Of a stretch of DNA of 64,000 nucleotides, positions 1 through 9,639 are shown one piece after another. This DNA comes from Phaeoceros laevis (lineage: Eukaryota; Anthocerotophyta; Anthocerotopsida; Notothyladales). The stretch is from NCBI GenBank assembly GCA_049999765.1, contig JBNGIQ010008455.1, forward strand, positions 1-64,000, in the 5' to 3' direction. The notes under the pieces are model-generated. The model worked only from the letters and a program-made list of their open reading frames with translations. It had not been told where the DNA came from and searched no databases. A program made the translations under genes and the position numbers. Every line of letters begins with the position of its first letter. Positions within the stretch are counted from its first letter, which is position 1.

Positions 1-1
1 C

Positions 2-271
2 GTTACGCGTGGGGAGGCGTCCTCGGCGGGGAAGGTGCCGTCTGTCGTGTTCCATCTGGCAGGCGGTGCAGACTGGGAGTTGCCGGCGGGGAATTATTTC
101 ATTCCCGTGGTGGCGGATCGCAGCGTGTCTTGCTACGCGTTCTTCAGCTTGGAAGGATCGCCGTTTTCCATCATTTCCAACACGCAGCAGCAGAACACGG
201 TGGTGGTGCACGATTTGGCCAACAGTAAATTGTCCATCTCCACCGGCGCCAATTGCGAAGTAGGCACCTGA
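2..271 (+). CDS. Nepenthesin-type aspartic protease, C-terminal part (cut by window start)
   Basis: Only the last 89 codons are present; the frame is open from base 2 and ends with TGA at 269-271. The reading contains ELPAGNYFIPV, then FSIISNTQQQN and VVVHDLANSKLSIS, which is the standard C-terminal end of plant A1-family aspartic proteases of the nepenthesin/CND41 type (usual form: LPPENYFVPV ... SIIGNIQQQNF ... VYDLGNSRVGFAP). These enzymes are pepsin-like endopeptidases, usually secreted or vacuolar. Both catalytic Asp motifs would lie upstream, outside the window, so activity cannot be judged. The family call rests on the QQQN block and the surrounding order of motifs. Confidence 0.85.
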   Translation, partial: VTRGEASSAGKVPSVVFHLAGGADWELPAGNYFIPVVADRSVSCYAFFSLEGSPFSIISNTQQQNTVVVHDLANSKLSISTGANCEVGT

Positions 272-575
272 TTGATTGTTGCCAGGAGCAGCAGCATTTG
301 CAGATATAGGAGGTGTTTGAAGCTCCGCCATAGCCCGATTAGGGAAGAGTGTTTTAGGTCGGCGTTCTAAGGAGAATGACCTTTCGATTGAAGTACTGTA
401 GACAACTGTCTCGAGTTTCTTCGCGACACTTGTCCATGTGCTTTCGTATCTTGACGCGGTTTCTCAAGCCCTAGTACCTAGTCTTTTGCTGTGAAGCTGG
501 TTTGCACAAGTGCTCGGAAGATCCTAGGCAGAGTTGCGTGGCAGTGAAGCATCATCGAACTTATCGCCTCCGGCA
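272..575. other. Intergenic between aspartic protease and I9 inhibitor gene
   Basis: About 300 bases between the TGA of the aspartic protease and the ATG of the next gene on the same strand. It should hold the 3' end of the former and the promoter and 5' leader of the latter. I see no clear TATA box, no RNA gene and no repeat. Confidence 0.4.
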
Positions 576-1495
576 ATGCGACATTTTTCAGTTTTTCTCA
601 TCATCTCGGTTGCGCTCTGCGCTAACCTCTCGTTTTTCCGCATCTCCCCGGTCATGGCTGCGGTGGTTCCGTCCGAGGGCAAGCCGGTAGGACTTCAGGG
701 AAATTTTTGATGGCTGCTTCTCGTTTTTCTTGCTGCGCGTTTGTGGATGAGATCGGATTGGCTCCTTTGCTGTGTGATTTATATGACGGGTGACCAGACT
801 CGCAGCTGAAATTTGTTGTGTTCCCGGGATCGGCTGAATCCGCAGTCCGACAAGAAGGTCTACATTGTGCACCTGGAAAGGCCCGAAACTAAGGAAAAAT
901 CCGAGATCGAGGCAAAGCATTTGGAGGTGCTGGCCTCTGTGGTCGGAAGGTAGTAGTTCAGATCATCCCTCTTCGTCAAGTTCTTTCAGCCCTAAGGCTA
1001 GGATTTGAAGCAGTGGCCTGTGTAACCTAGACTGATGAAGGTAGCTATTGTGTCAAACAAATGTTATATTGTTGATGCACTGTTGAGGTCCTGTCATGAG
1101 CGTTTGATTGTTAAACTGGTGGCTCTGTTGCAGTCATGAGGCAGCCAAGAGCTCTATCCTGTACAGTTACACCAATGCTGCTCACGGCTTTTCAGCTAAA
1201 CTGAGTCCTGAGGAGGTGGACAGTCTTACTGGTGGGTAGCTGGAACTGAAACTGGTATCTGTTTTGCTAGTTGGAATTGTGACCCGAAGATGAGTTTCTG
1301 GAGACTCTTGAGAAGTCGTGAAGGGGGATGTGCCATCTATTCCATGACATTGGCTTATACTCTAGTGTGAGGTACTGGATGGTATTTAATGTGAGGTACT
1401 GGATGGTATTTACAGGGAAGCCAGGGGTACTTGCGGTTGTCCCAAGCGGAGTAGCGTATTTACATGGCAATAAAGGTGGAGCAAGCCTGCAGTAA
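576..1495 (+). CDS. Stand-alone subtilisin propeptide (I9) inhibitor, SPI-1-like, four exons
   Basis: Exons read as 576-686, 846-949, 1134-1231 and 1416-1495. Every junction is GT-AG, the phases agree (0, 2, 1), and the total is 393 bases, or 130 residues ending in TAA at 1493-1495. The first exon encodes a hydrophobic signal-like leader (MRHFSVFLIISVALCANLSF). The rest is an inhibitor-I9 domain: KKVYIVHLERPE, AKHLEVLASVVG, SSILYSYTNAAHGFSAKLSPEE and KPGVLAVVPSGVAYLH. No protease domain follows. In Arabidopsis, SPI-1 has this same free-standing design (about 136 residues, ending in PGVLQVVPS-type sequence) and is a tight inhibitor of plant subtilases. The likely role is to inhibit or chaperone subtilases in the secretory path or apoplast. 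A truncated subtilase is the alternative. The clean stop a few residues after the LH that normally precedes the protease cleavage site argues for a true inhibitor gene. Confidence 0.85.
1367..1412 (+). repeat. 24-bp-period direct repeat at the 3' end of intron 3 of the I9 gene
   Basis: The segment 1367-1388 (begins GTGAGGTACTGG) recurs at 1391-1412. The second copy runs directly into the TACAG acceptor of exon 4; the first ends in TTTAAT and gives no acceptor. Confidence 0.85.
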
Positions 1496-2350
1496 ACGTG
1501 GTCAAGGAGCAAGGCAGTTGTAAATATTTTCCAGGCGTCTGGAAGGAGCTTGATGAATCTTATCATCATATCATGTGTTCCACTGTGTTTCTGAAACTGA
1601 CAGGTCTGTGATGACTGTGTTTGAATAAAGAGTGGAAAGCAAGTGATGTTGCCTCCACCTTCACGCAATTGAAGAGGTTGACCGCGTCCTCATTGATCAG
1701 AAGAAACGCAATACACTCTTTGTTACAGCCTTGGACGGGAGCAGACTGATGCTACATGTGCCTGCAGGTGTTGGTGCCCACGAGGAAACATTGAATGTAT
1801 CCCTGAGCACTACCCATTTGTCCAGGATGGAGCGGGGTATCGGGAGGCGAAGGCCTAAGGCACCGGCTTGCAGGTGGTGGGCCCCGCGATCTGCTCACAT
1901 TTGCGGAGCTATATTGTCACGACAACCATTGTAGGGAATATACACGTATAGTCTATGCATAGTATGCAACCATGAGAGGAAGTAAGAAGGGCGCTCACCT
2001 CTTCCTGTATATATACATATTCAGTCCTCTTCTTCCAAAGCAAACAGCGTCACATTCAGCTATAGTTCCGAAATCCTTTTGCACTCTTTGCCACAAGAGG
2101 ACACAAAATCGGTTGCAGTTTGGCCTCTGCAACCTGGCGGTGCTTTGTTGTGCACCCAGCTCCTTGCAATCAATCATGTCATACTTGCCAGCAGTTCGCA
2201 CCTTACCGACTTGTTTTTCCTGCCAGAGTCAAATCCCACCCAATTAGCAGGCATGCATTTGTTCAGCTTCATCAACTACTACACATTAGGCCAAGTTGGT
2301 AGGCCAAGTTCCTGGAGCTTGGTACCTTGCGCTCTTGGGTTGGTACAGCT
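1496..2350. other. Intergenic, no supported gene
   Basis: This lies between two convergent genes (I9 inhibitor on plus, SET gene on minus). There are short open frames on both strands, but none has a recognisable motif or consistent splice structure. An open stretch at 1,670-1,930 (plus) includes EEVDRVLIDQKKRNTLFV, which looks protein-like, but I cannot assign or extend it. Confidence 0.35.
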
Positions 2351-4402
2351 TCATGTTTGTCGGTGGTACCCGGCACGGATGCTTTGGCGTCTTGATGCCA
2401 TGATTTCAAGCGGATGGACGTGAGGCCCATCCAAAGAGGGAAGAAGCTGGTCAAAGAGACCATATCCCCGCAGAACGATCTTCATGGTCTCAACCCTGAG
2501 CGGGCCATAGATGCACCTACAAACACGGAGGGCCATGCTCTCCAGTGCTCTCCTGTTGGACCCAGTAGAGGAGAAGCAGTGTCCAGACGCAGAGTCCTTG
2601 AACATCCCAAGCAGCAGCTCACAGCTGGGATGGACAGAGAACACAGCCTTCACCAACTGCTCCATGGGAAGGGCAATGGTGGAGACGTACTTGGCATGCA
2701 GAGGCTGCTGCAGGTAAGGCATCTCCTGGCAAGCTGTCATGTAAGCATGCAGGAAGGACACTCTGACCATGCTCTTCTTGGTGAGCTCCAGGCCGGAACA
2801 GTGTGCGTTGGTTCTCAGGATGGACTCCAATTCATGTGCCACATCCACAATCTTGAGGGCACACTCCACATGGGTGTGGAAGTCTTGAAACATTTCTGCT
2901 AGCTCGTTCTTCTCGTCGCACTCTTTCATTATCCTCTCCAGAACGGGCAACCTTGGAATCTTGGAGTGCAGGTCCCCTTCCAGGACGCACCTGGGGCAGA
3001 TGCAGTGAAACTCCCGCCTGAGCGCATCCTTCTTCCGTGTCTGCAGCGTCTGGGTGATGTCGTAGGTGGCAATGGTGATCTCAGTACCTGCTTTGAGCTC
3101 ACGAGAAGCCTGGACGAACAGGAATTCCCCAATGTGCCGCCAGGACGCGTTGGGGCAGCACGAGTGGTTGATGAGAGCGGGCAGTGCCCAGAGCGCAGCT
3201 GCATCTGACCCGTCGTACTCCGCAGATCCTACAGGGTTGGCTTTGTAGTCGAGCTGATAGCCGAAGGCTCTGGTGACCAGGTTCCCTTCCAGAGCATTGC
3301 GCTTCACAATCTGGCGGATGCGGGAGAGGCTCATCCTATGCCCTTCATCACAACCATGAGCTCCAGTACTAGTACTCTTGATGGATGGTCCCGCATCTCC
3401 CCCCTCAGCGGTGACGCTTTTCTGGAAATCCGAACAAGACAGTCCATGCCTGAACATGGACAGCGGGGGAACATCGGCCCGTGGTGCCCCGTCCTGCAGC
3501 TTGTACAACTGGCACAGAACATGAGGCCTCTCCTTGGCCGCACAGGCCAGTCTCTTCACCAGCTTCTCAAGAACAGGACTGAGCTTCCCTGATGCTTCCC
3601 TCTCGTTGCCGCCAGTGTCCTTTGCAGGTTTGCATTCCGACACCGCCAGTGCATTGCTCACCAGGAGCAGCTCCCCCTCCTTCACATCTTTGGTGACGAA
3701 CAATCCTCGCCCCATGCCCCGAATGCTGGCACCCGGCACTACCTTCACTTCCACAGGCCCGATGTAGTCTCTGCAGTCAGGCGGAGGTCCCACTCTGTCA
3801 GCAGCACCGCAGAGCTGGAGGAGGTACGCATCCAGCTCGTAAATCCCGAATTGAGTCTGCTTCTGGGCAACCCGTGCCGTCTTCAGTGTAGCCTCAATCT
3901 CGTGACGCTGCTTTGCGACGTAGGGAGTGTCAAGCTTGAGTACGTCTTCCAGACACGAGATGGCTTCTGCGTACTTGTTGAGGCCGATGAAGGCTCTGGC
4001 CTTCCGGACCAGAGTCTTCTCGTGCTTCTCATTGATCTCCAGTGCTTCGAGTGTGTCCTCCAAGGCTTTCCCGCTCTCACCAACACGAAGCCATGCTTCA
4101 GCTCTGTTGGAGAAGGCAAGCACCAGAGGTCCACCACCATTCTCAACTGCTCCACCCTCCGGGGCGTTACTATCGCTGCTTGCTGTAGTCACACACGAGA
4201 TGGACTTGGTGTAGAGCGCAATAGCTCTGCGCCAATCTTCTCTGGCAAAGCACTGGTTCCCTTCCGTCCGGTACTACGCAGCACTCCGCGTCTCCAGCTT
4301 CCCACCATTCTCCGCTGCTTGTGCTTCTCCCGCATTGTTTGCTGGCCTGCGAGAAGAGGATGCAACAACCGGCCCACAGCCTGCTTCCGCGTTCGGCTTC
4401 AT
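2351..4402 (-). CDS. TPR-SET domain protein (SMYD-like), in-frame TAG near the start
   Basis: The long frame begins at an ATG at 4192 and ends at 2351 (613 residues). The same frame continues upstream to an ATG at 4402, broken only by a TAG at 4274-4276. Downstream of that TAG the frame reads YRTEGNQCFAREDWRRAIALYTKSI, a clear first TPR helix pair, so translation from 4192 would lose half a TPR. A second TPR follows (LAFSNRAEAWLRVGES; KTLVRKARAFIGLNKYAEAI). The SET domain starts at GRGLFVTKDVKEGELL and continues through LPALINHSCCPNASW (the NHSC signature) and AGTEITIATYD to a post-SET cysteine cluster, FHCICPRC. Such proteins are lysine methyltransferases or close relatives. Either a short intron removes the TAG (for example a roughly 96-base GTTGTT..TAG segment) or the allele is defective; the sequence alone does not decide. 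Confidence 0.8.
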
Positions 4403-4558
4403 GATCCCTGCGTGCTGAGCTGATTGTCTTTCTTTTCAGTAAGGTCATATCGTAATTAATTATCCTGGCAAGGTCGCAGGACAAGCGACTTATGCTACCC
4501 GAGTATAATGATAATACGGCTGTTTGCAAAATGCTCAGACAATTACATCCAGCTATGA

Positions 4559-4630
4559 AGGAGGCAACCAGGGTTGAACTGGTGACCTATCGGACTGCAG
4601 CCGATTGCTCTACCACTGAGCTATACCTCC
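4559..4630 (-). tRNA. tRNA-Cys (GCA)
   Basis: The minus strand folds as a standard cloverleaf. The acceptor is GGAGGTA/TGCCTCC with discriminator U. The D arm contains TAGCTCAGTGGTAGAGC. The anticodon stem ATCGG/CCGAT closes the loop CTGCAGT with anticodon GCA, and the T arm is CCAGTTCAACCCTGG. A T-rich run lies just past the 3' end in the minus direction only weakly; no intron is present. The U73 discriminator is typical of cysteine tRNAs. Confidence 0.93.
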
Positions 4631-5650
4631 TTGCTACAAGGCAAATGAATTTTGTATAAATTTTTAATTTTTTGTTGATTGATTCAAATAGAAACGAAAG
4701 CGACAAACAACCACCTGTTAAGGGCAGGTTTGCCCAGCAGCTCAACTACTGCCTGGTGCAAACGTGCAAACGGTCCGGTCACAGGCCTCCGGATTGCTCT
4801 CCATCACCAACGGATGGACTTGTCTCTCTCTCCCTTGCGTCTACGATACCCCGGGCACCAGCTGGAACTCAAGGTCCTGCCTGCCTCGAGAGGGGTTCCC
4901 CGTTTCGCCTCGACCCCGCTCCCAGGCTTTATGCCAAGCCTTGCCGTGTAAAAGAAATCTGACCAAACGGGTGGCCCCGGCCAGGTTGTGAGCGATGGTT
5001 TGAGGTTTCACCTCCGTGCTCGGGTGACCAGCTTGTGAACTCACCGGTCTAATCACACCATGCTGACTCATGGGCACACACTAAGCAATCTGGATCAGTC
5101 TAAGCATTCATGGCCCGAGGGCCCGCACACACATACCTCCATTGATCACCCTTGATCACCCTTCAAATCAAATCCAAGACAACACAGCGTCACTCAAGAA
5201 GATCTCTTCTAAAACACTTTAAAAAACACCAGCTAAGCCTTCTGCCACTATCCTTCTTGGAAGACGAGCGCCCAACACACAGCTCCTGGCCTCCAGCCCT
5301 CAGCAAAACTTGGGAAACGCCAAGTTGCTTGGTTCCAGGCTCTCAGCTAAGTAGTGATGCCACCTGTTCGGATAACGACAACCAGGCAGACCTGACTTGC
5401 TAGACCCCTAACATAAATGGGTTTAGCAGCAGTGCCAAACCCCTAACGGATGTTCGAATCCGATGTTGCCCTCACACACCAAACTGACTAGAATTTATCA
5501 GAAGTGGACAAGTTAAGCCGAAACTTCAAATAGCCCAACGCAGACGGATCTGACATGGCGATCCACCTTCTTTCTAAGGATGACTAGTAACCTCGTCAGG
5601 TCTTTTACAGGGCTAGGTGTAAAACCATAGGAAGAAGGAGCAGCTTCACA
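4631..5650. other. Intergenic, nothing supported
   Basis: About 1 kb with short unrelated open frames and one short doubled 10-mer (TTGATCACCC near 5,144-5,163). I see no RNA gene, transposon end or protein motif. Confidence 0.4.
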
Positions 5651-5651
5651 A

Positions 5652-6059
5652 TTACGTGCTTGGCGGCGGAAGAGGAACCAAACGCTGCGCCTCAAAAGAC
5701 CGCATCGCTGAGGCCTCCAGAAAATGCTCGCAACTACACCACAAATGGCCCTCGCCAGAAGCTCCATCTTCGGATTCGGATGGTCTTCCGCAGATGCACA
5801 CCGCGAAGCTCTTGGGACACCAGGTGGTCTCGTCTGGGCATAACCGGACACCAGGCGGCGCAGGAAAAGTGGCTGTCTCTGGGGCTCCTCCTACAAGGCC
5901 TCCTCCTCCTCCTTCAGAAGGGGCAAGCGCCCCTGCTGTTGGAAGATTTCCAGCCGCTTCTGCCTGCCGTACTAGCAACAGCAGCAGCACCGCTGGTAAC
6001 AGGCCTGCCAGAAGCAAGCACACTCCCGCAGGTGTCATGAATTGCAGATTCGCTTCCAA
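5652..6059 (-). CDS. Possible small secreted cysteine-rich protein
   Basis: A 135-residue open frame. It has a strong N-terminal hydrophobic stretch (residues about 10-35, GVCLLLAGLLPAVLLLLLV then AEA, a good signal-peptidase site), a Gly/Pro/Ala-rich linker, and a C-terminal half with six cysteines arranged C-x6-C-x6-C-x-C ... C-x-C (RLCPDETTWCPKSFAVCICG and WCSCEHF). This layout resembles plant secreted peptides, but I do not recognise the family. It has no homologue in the window. The frame sits in a moderately GC-rich segment, so chance openness is possible; splicing could also change the ends. Confidence 0.4.
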   Translation of the reverse strand: MEANLQFMTPAGVCLLLAGLLPAVLLLLLVRQAEAAGNLPTAGALAPSEGGGGGLVGGAPETATFPAPPGVRLCPDETTWCPKSFAVCICGRPSESEDGASGEGHLWCSCEHFLEASAMRSFEAQRLVPLPPPST

Positions 6060-6678
6060 TTGCTTGCTTTATTGTGCTTTCAACTGGGTATCGCAAACGA
6101 TGGGTTTCTGCTGGAGCCGATCGATGTAAACTTTGGGAGGAAACAAAGGTTGGTGGATCGGAGAAACTCGGCAGATCGGATGTTGAGGGCGCTTGCTCAG
6201 GACTGAATTCGAAACTGCTTGGAGCCCTGGAGTTGTGCCAACAAGGCAGCTCACGAACCTGAACACTTCCGATTTTTGCGTGCTTTTTACAGCGAACTGC
6301 AGATCGTGCACAGCTCACCTTCTTCACTGGGTCTTCATCCGAGACTCAGTTGTCTGAACACCATCCAAACCGATGATGTGCTTGTATGTAGACAATGCTA
6401 TGCACCAGCTGTGTGAGATAGCCATGCAGACTTTGAGCTGCTTGCTTTTCTGTCAGTGGCATGCCGTGAGCCTGGGGGAAGAGCAAATTCCCATGGAGTA
6501 TAGTATGTCGCACGTCGGACGAGAAGGAATGGATCCCCGAGTTGGGAAAGGTGTCCACAGCGTGAAAATTCGAAAGCTGCTTTCAAGAGTTTTTCTAAGC
6601 GTGAGGTTGCCCTGGCTACAAACATCCCCCTATTTCCAGGCGGAGAGGCAAGTGCCGCAGTTTGACCTCTGGATCTCC

Positions 6679-6779
6679 ATCTCAAGCCACCACAGTACCA
6701 GATTCTGGCAGAGCATTCTTTCAAAGCACTAGACCATACTGACCTGCACTGGTCAGGTTTGAGGACGCCTTGCAATTGC
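6679..6779. repeat. Dispersed repeat, copy 1 (of 2)
   Basis: About 100 bases align closely with 19793-19890 (shared stretches include CTGCACTG, TCAGGTTTGAGG and GCCTTGCA). The partner lies at the edge of the F-box duplication. No gene explains the similarity. Confidence 0.7.
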
Positions 6780-6836
6780 GAAACTTGCGCATTAATGTGA
6801 ATACTTTTAGACTGGTGTGTGTGTGTGTGTTTATTG

Positions 6837-6944
6837 CTTGACATCCGGGCAAGGTCTGAGGTTGATGGTACTAGATACACATCTAGTATACTTGACATCC
6901 GGGCAAGGTCTGAGGTTGATGGTACTAGATACACATCTAGTATA
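6837..6944. repeat. Perfect tandem duplication of a 54-bp unit
   Basis: 6837-6890 is repeated exactly at 6891-6944. The unit contains a small inverted repeat (TACTAGAT/ATCTAGTA) at its right end. The second copy abuts the left end of the mobile element at 6943, and a (GT)n run lies just upstream at about 6,817. Confidence 0.95.
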
Positions 6945-8473
6945 AGGTAGATGCATGGCATATGGGCCACCCTAACTTTACCCCCTTATAATTTTTGTAT
7001 TTTTTAATGAACTCTAAACTTTTTTTTTTACACCTGTAGATGAGGGTGGAAACAAGTTTCACAAAAACTTTGGGACCAATCCATTAAATATTTTACATAA
7101 TATTAAAGAGAGAAGGAAAAACTCAGCCGTGTACCGCACTTGGGCCACTGCAGGTAATTTAGGCCACCTTTTTTGGGCCAGCTGGGCCCAAAATGGGCCA
7201 CTATTTGCATTGATGGGCACCTTTTGTGTGGTGTGTGGGCCACCCTGTCCTCCCCAATGGGGCCAAGATTTTAGGAGTGGAGTACATATCTTTATGGGCG
7301 CCACATGTCACGCGCCTAACTACTCTAGATATGTATTTTCCTATTTCTTTGGCTTCTTTTTTCTTGGATGGCCCTATCTTGCATGAATATTCCGCCACCC
7401 CTCTTCCTCTTTCCCCTCCCCCTCTCATCTTTCCCATTTTAGTGCTTCCTCTAGCGGCTAAGTGGCATGGCCTTAGTTACCCGAAACGCGTTTTGGGCCT
7501 CACCAAAACACGTTTCGAACGTACCGTGCATTTGCAACGCGTTCGAAACGCACGGAATAGGATGACAATAATGAAAAATTGTTGGAGTATTAAAAAAAGG
7601 TCATTACTTCCTCGAACATCGTTACTTCAACTTACTAGTTAGTGGTGCCGAAACGTTTCGGCGCCACTCATAGTCGCGATTCCAAAACTTATGTGCCGTG
7701 AGGCACGCCTCCGCGTGTGAAGTTTGGGGCGCTTCCCCCTCCGTCCGTTTGGAGCGCCGCCTGTGGCTACTAGAAATTTCAGCCCTAGGATACATGGCGC
7801 TCCTAGCAGCTGGCCAGGAGCCTTCGGCCCCACGCTGCCTGCCTGCATCACGCCGCCGCCTGCGAGCAGCTGGGACGGGTGCCCCGCCATGCTGCTGCCT
7901 GCCAGCCCCAGGATGACGTCATGACTACCCGGACCCATAATATAAAATTATAAATCAGGGTCTACCCCCCTTTCCGAAACGGATGGCAAAAAATGTTTGC
8001 ATGCACGGAAACGTACCGAAACGTGGCGAAACGTACGTACGTTTCGCCGTAGGCCGCAACTAAGGTCATGGCTTTGGGCATCATTTTTATTGCCTAGGGA
8101 GCTTATTTTTCCACCAAATTTGTTACTCTATAGCTTGTTTGAAAGGTAGAACCTAGATTATCATCCTCACAAACTGTTAGGTCGCTAATGTCAAAATAAC
8201 CATTGTTCTATCCATTCTTAACCCGAGATGGATTTCTCCAAATGTCCGCCTATGGCTTCATGTGTGAGCAGCCATGGCTACGTTAGGGAAAGGAAAGTTT
8301 TAAGTTCATCCATGCCCTCTTACATGGTTGGAAAAAAAAAATTTCGAAAATCACTTTTCTAACTTGTGAAATGCACATAATGTGTGCCTACACTACGCGC
8401 ACGTCCTGCCCATACTACAGTAGAGAGATGGCCTAAACGACCTGCATGGCCCATATGCCATGCATCTACCTTA
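6943..8473. mobile_element. Non-autonomous DNA transposon, Mutator-like, 27-bp perfect TIRs
   Basis: The termini 6943-6969 and 8447-8473 are perfect 27-bp inverted repeats beginning TAAGGTAGATGC. They are directly flanked by 9-mers CATCTAGTA (6934-6942) and CATCTAATG (8474-8482). These match at 7 of 9 positions and both differences are transitions, as expected for an aged 9-bp target-site duplication of the Mutator superfamily. The interior is AT-rich and no frame resembles a transposase, so the element depends on an enzyme supplied from elsewhere. It contains the second element at 7472-8064. Confidence 0.85.
7472..8064. mobile_element. Nested short element rich in CGAAACG motifs, possibly hAT-like
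   Basis: The element begins CTTAGTTAC and ends in the inverted form GCAACTAAG. The flanking 8-mers GGCATGGC (7464-7471) and GTCATGGC (8065-8072) match at 7 of 8, which suggests an 8-bp target duplication of the hAT type. The motif GAAACG/CGTTTC occurs about ten times, clustered toward both ends (including CCGAAACGTTTCGG near 7,650), like a subterminal transposase-binding array. Because the flanks are themselves palindromic around CATG, the exact TIR/TSD border is uncertain. There is no transposase frame. Confidence 0.55.
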
Positions 8474-8829
8474 CATCTAATGGTGTACAATGCTAACGAT
8501 GGTATACAATGCGGAGCAACGGCGCACGATAGGCTCAAGACACCGCAAGAACTCTAGTGTGAACTTTGAGGTCCAGATTAGGAACTTTCTCCTTCCATAG
8601 CACAAAAAAAAAGGAACTTTATCCTTCCGACCACGGCATGGCACAGGATATGACTAGGATAGTGGATCAGGCTGTGCGCAATACCCTACCTCCAGTGCAA
8701 TTCTCCTTCGAAGCGTACCAAGTTCATGAATGCCAAGGCTGTATCGTGGTACGGAGAGTGGAGACGTGGGAAGAAAGAGCTCAAGTCCAAAAGATGTGCT
8801 ATTAGTTCTAGTGCATCCAAGCTTCCGCA

Positions 8830-9010
8830 GTGGAAGCATGGACTGTGGCTTACCAAATTTTGCCACCCCGCTGGGTCGCACTCGTAGCTGATCAAGAAGC
8901 TTCTTGTGCTCCAGTGAGGTTGTGGAAGCATGAGCTCCATTGCTTGGTTGCAGTCGTACCTGACCAGCACGCTACTCGTGCTTCAGTGAGATTGTGGAAG
9001 CATGAGTTCA
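8830..9010. repeat. Diverged tandem repeats of about 70-80 bp
   Basis: The segment around GTGGAAGCATGAG recurs three times: near 8,832 in a shorter form, near 8,922 and near 8,995. The spacer GTCGYACYYGWRSCTGAYCA also recurs in the last two. The unit is degenerate and lies in no supported gene. Confidence 0.6.
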
Positions 9011-9639
9011 AATTCTTTGTTTACAAGTGCTTTACAAGATCCAGGAGGAGGGTGACACTCCGCCACAGAATGAGCTGCAAGGCAAAGCGGTGGGAGAGCT
9101 GGCATTGAGATGCAAAGTCTTGCCAACTACAGATACAGGAAGTTACGGTGAGGTTGCAGAAAGAATCAAGCTAGCACAGAACTTCACCTCTGTGAAGCTG
9201 TGCTGGAGAAGAGCGAACCCGTTTTGGTATGGCACCTTCACTTGGACGCCTGCATTGGATGAAGGTCAGAAGTTGATGATATCAAGGGTCCTGTAGGGGT
9301 AGCGAAGAAAGCATGCATCCTCGGAGTAGTGTGCAAAAAATCTTCACCAGGTAAAGAATCGCACAGTAGTGTTGCTAGCATCATGATGCTAGCAACAGGT
9401 ATTGATACCCTTTGTCTAGCATCATCAGTATGTGCGAGCTGCAATGGAAGGCATTTGATGTTTCTAAGCAGGCTTTAGCAGGCAAAGATCTATGCCAGCC
9501 ATTTTATGAAAAGTGTAAGCAGACTTTCGAGATGTGTTAGAACACTTGAAATTAGAGTTCGGGAATGAGGGGATTATTGACTGTGTTGCCCTTCGAATTT
9601 GTGTTGGAATTACCATACTGGCAAGGGTATTTGTGTTTG

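Noticed and set aside
576-1495. Truncated subtilase pseudogene
   Set aside because: All four exons splice in phase, with a signal-like leader and a proper stop, matching the known stand-alone I9 inhibitor design.
7226-7642. 138-residue open frame inside the Mutator-like element as a transposase
   Set aside because: No catalytic or zinc-finger motif, and it crosses the inner element border.
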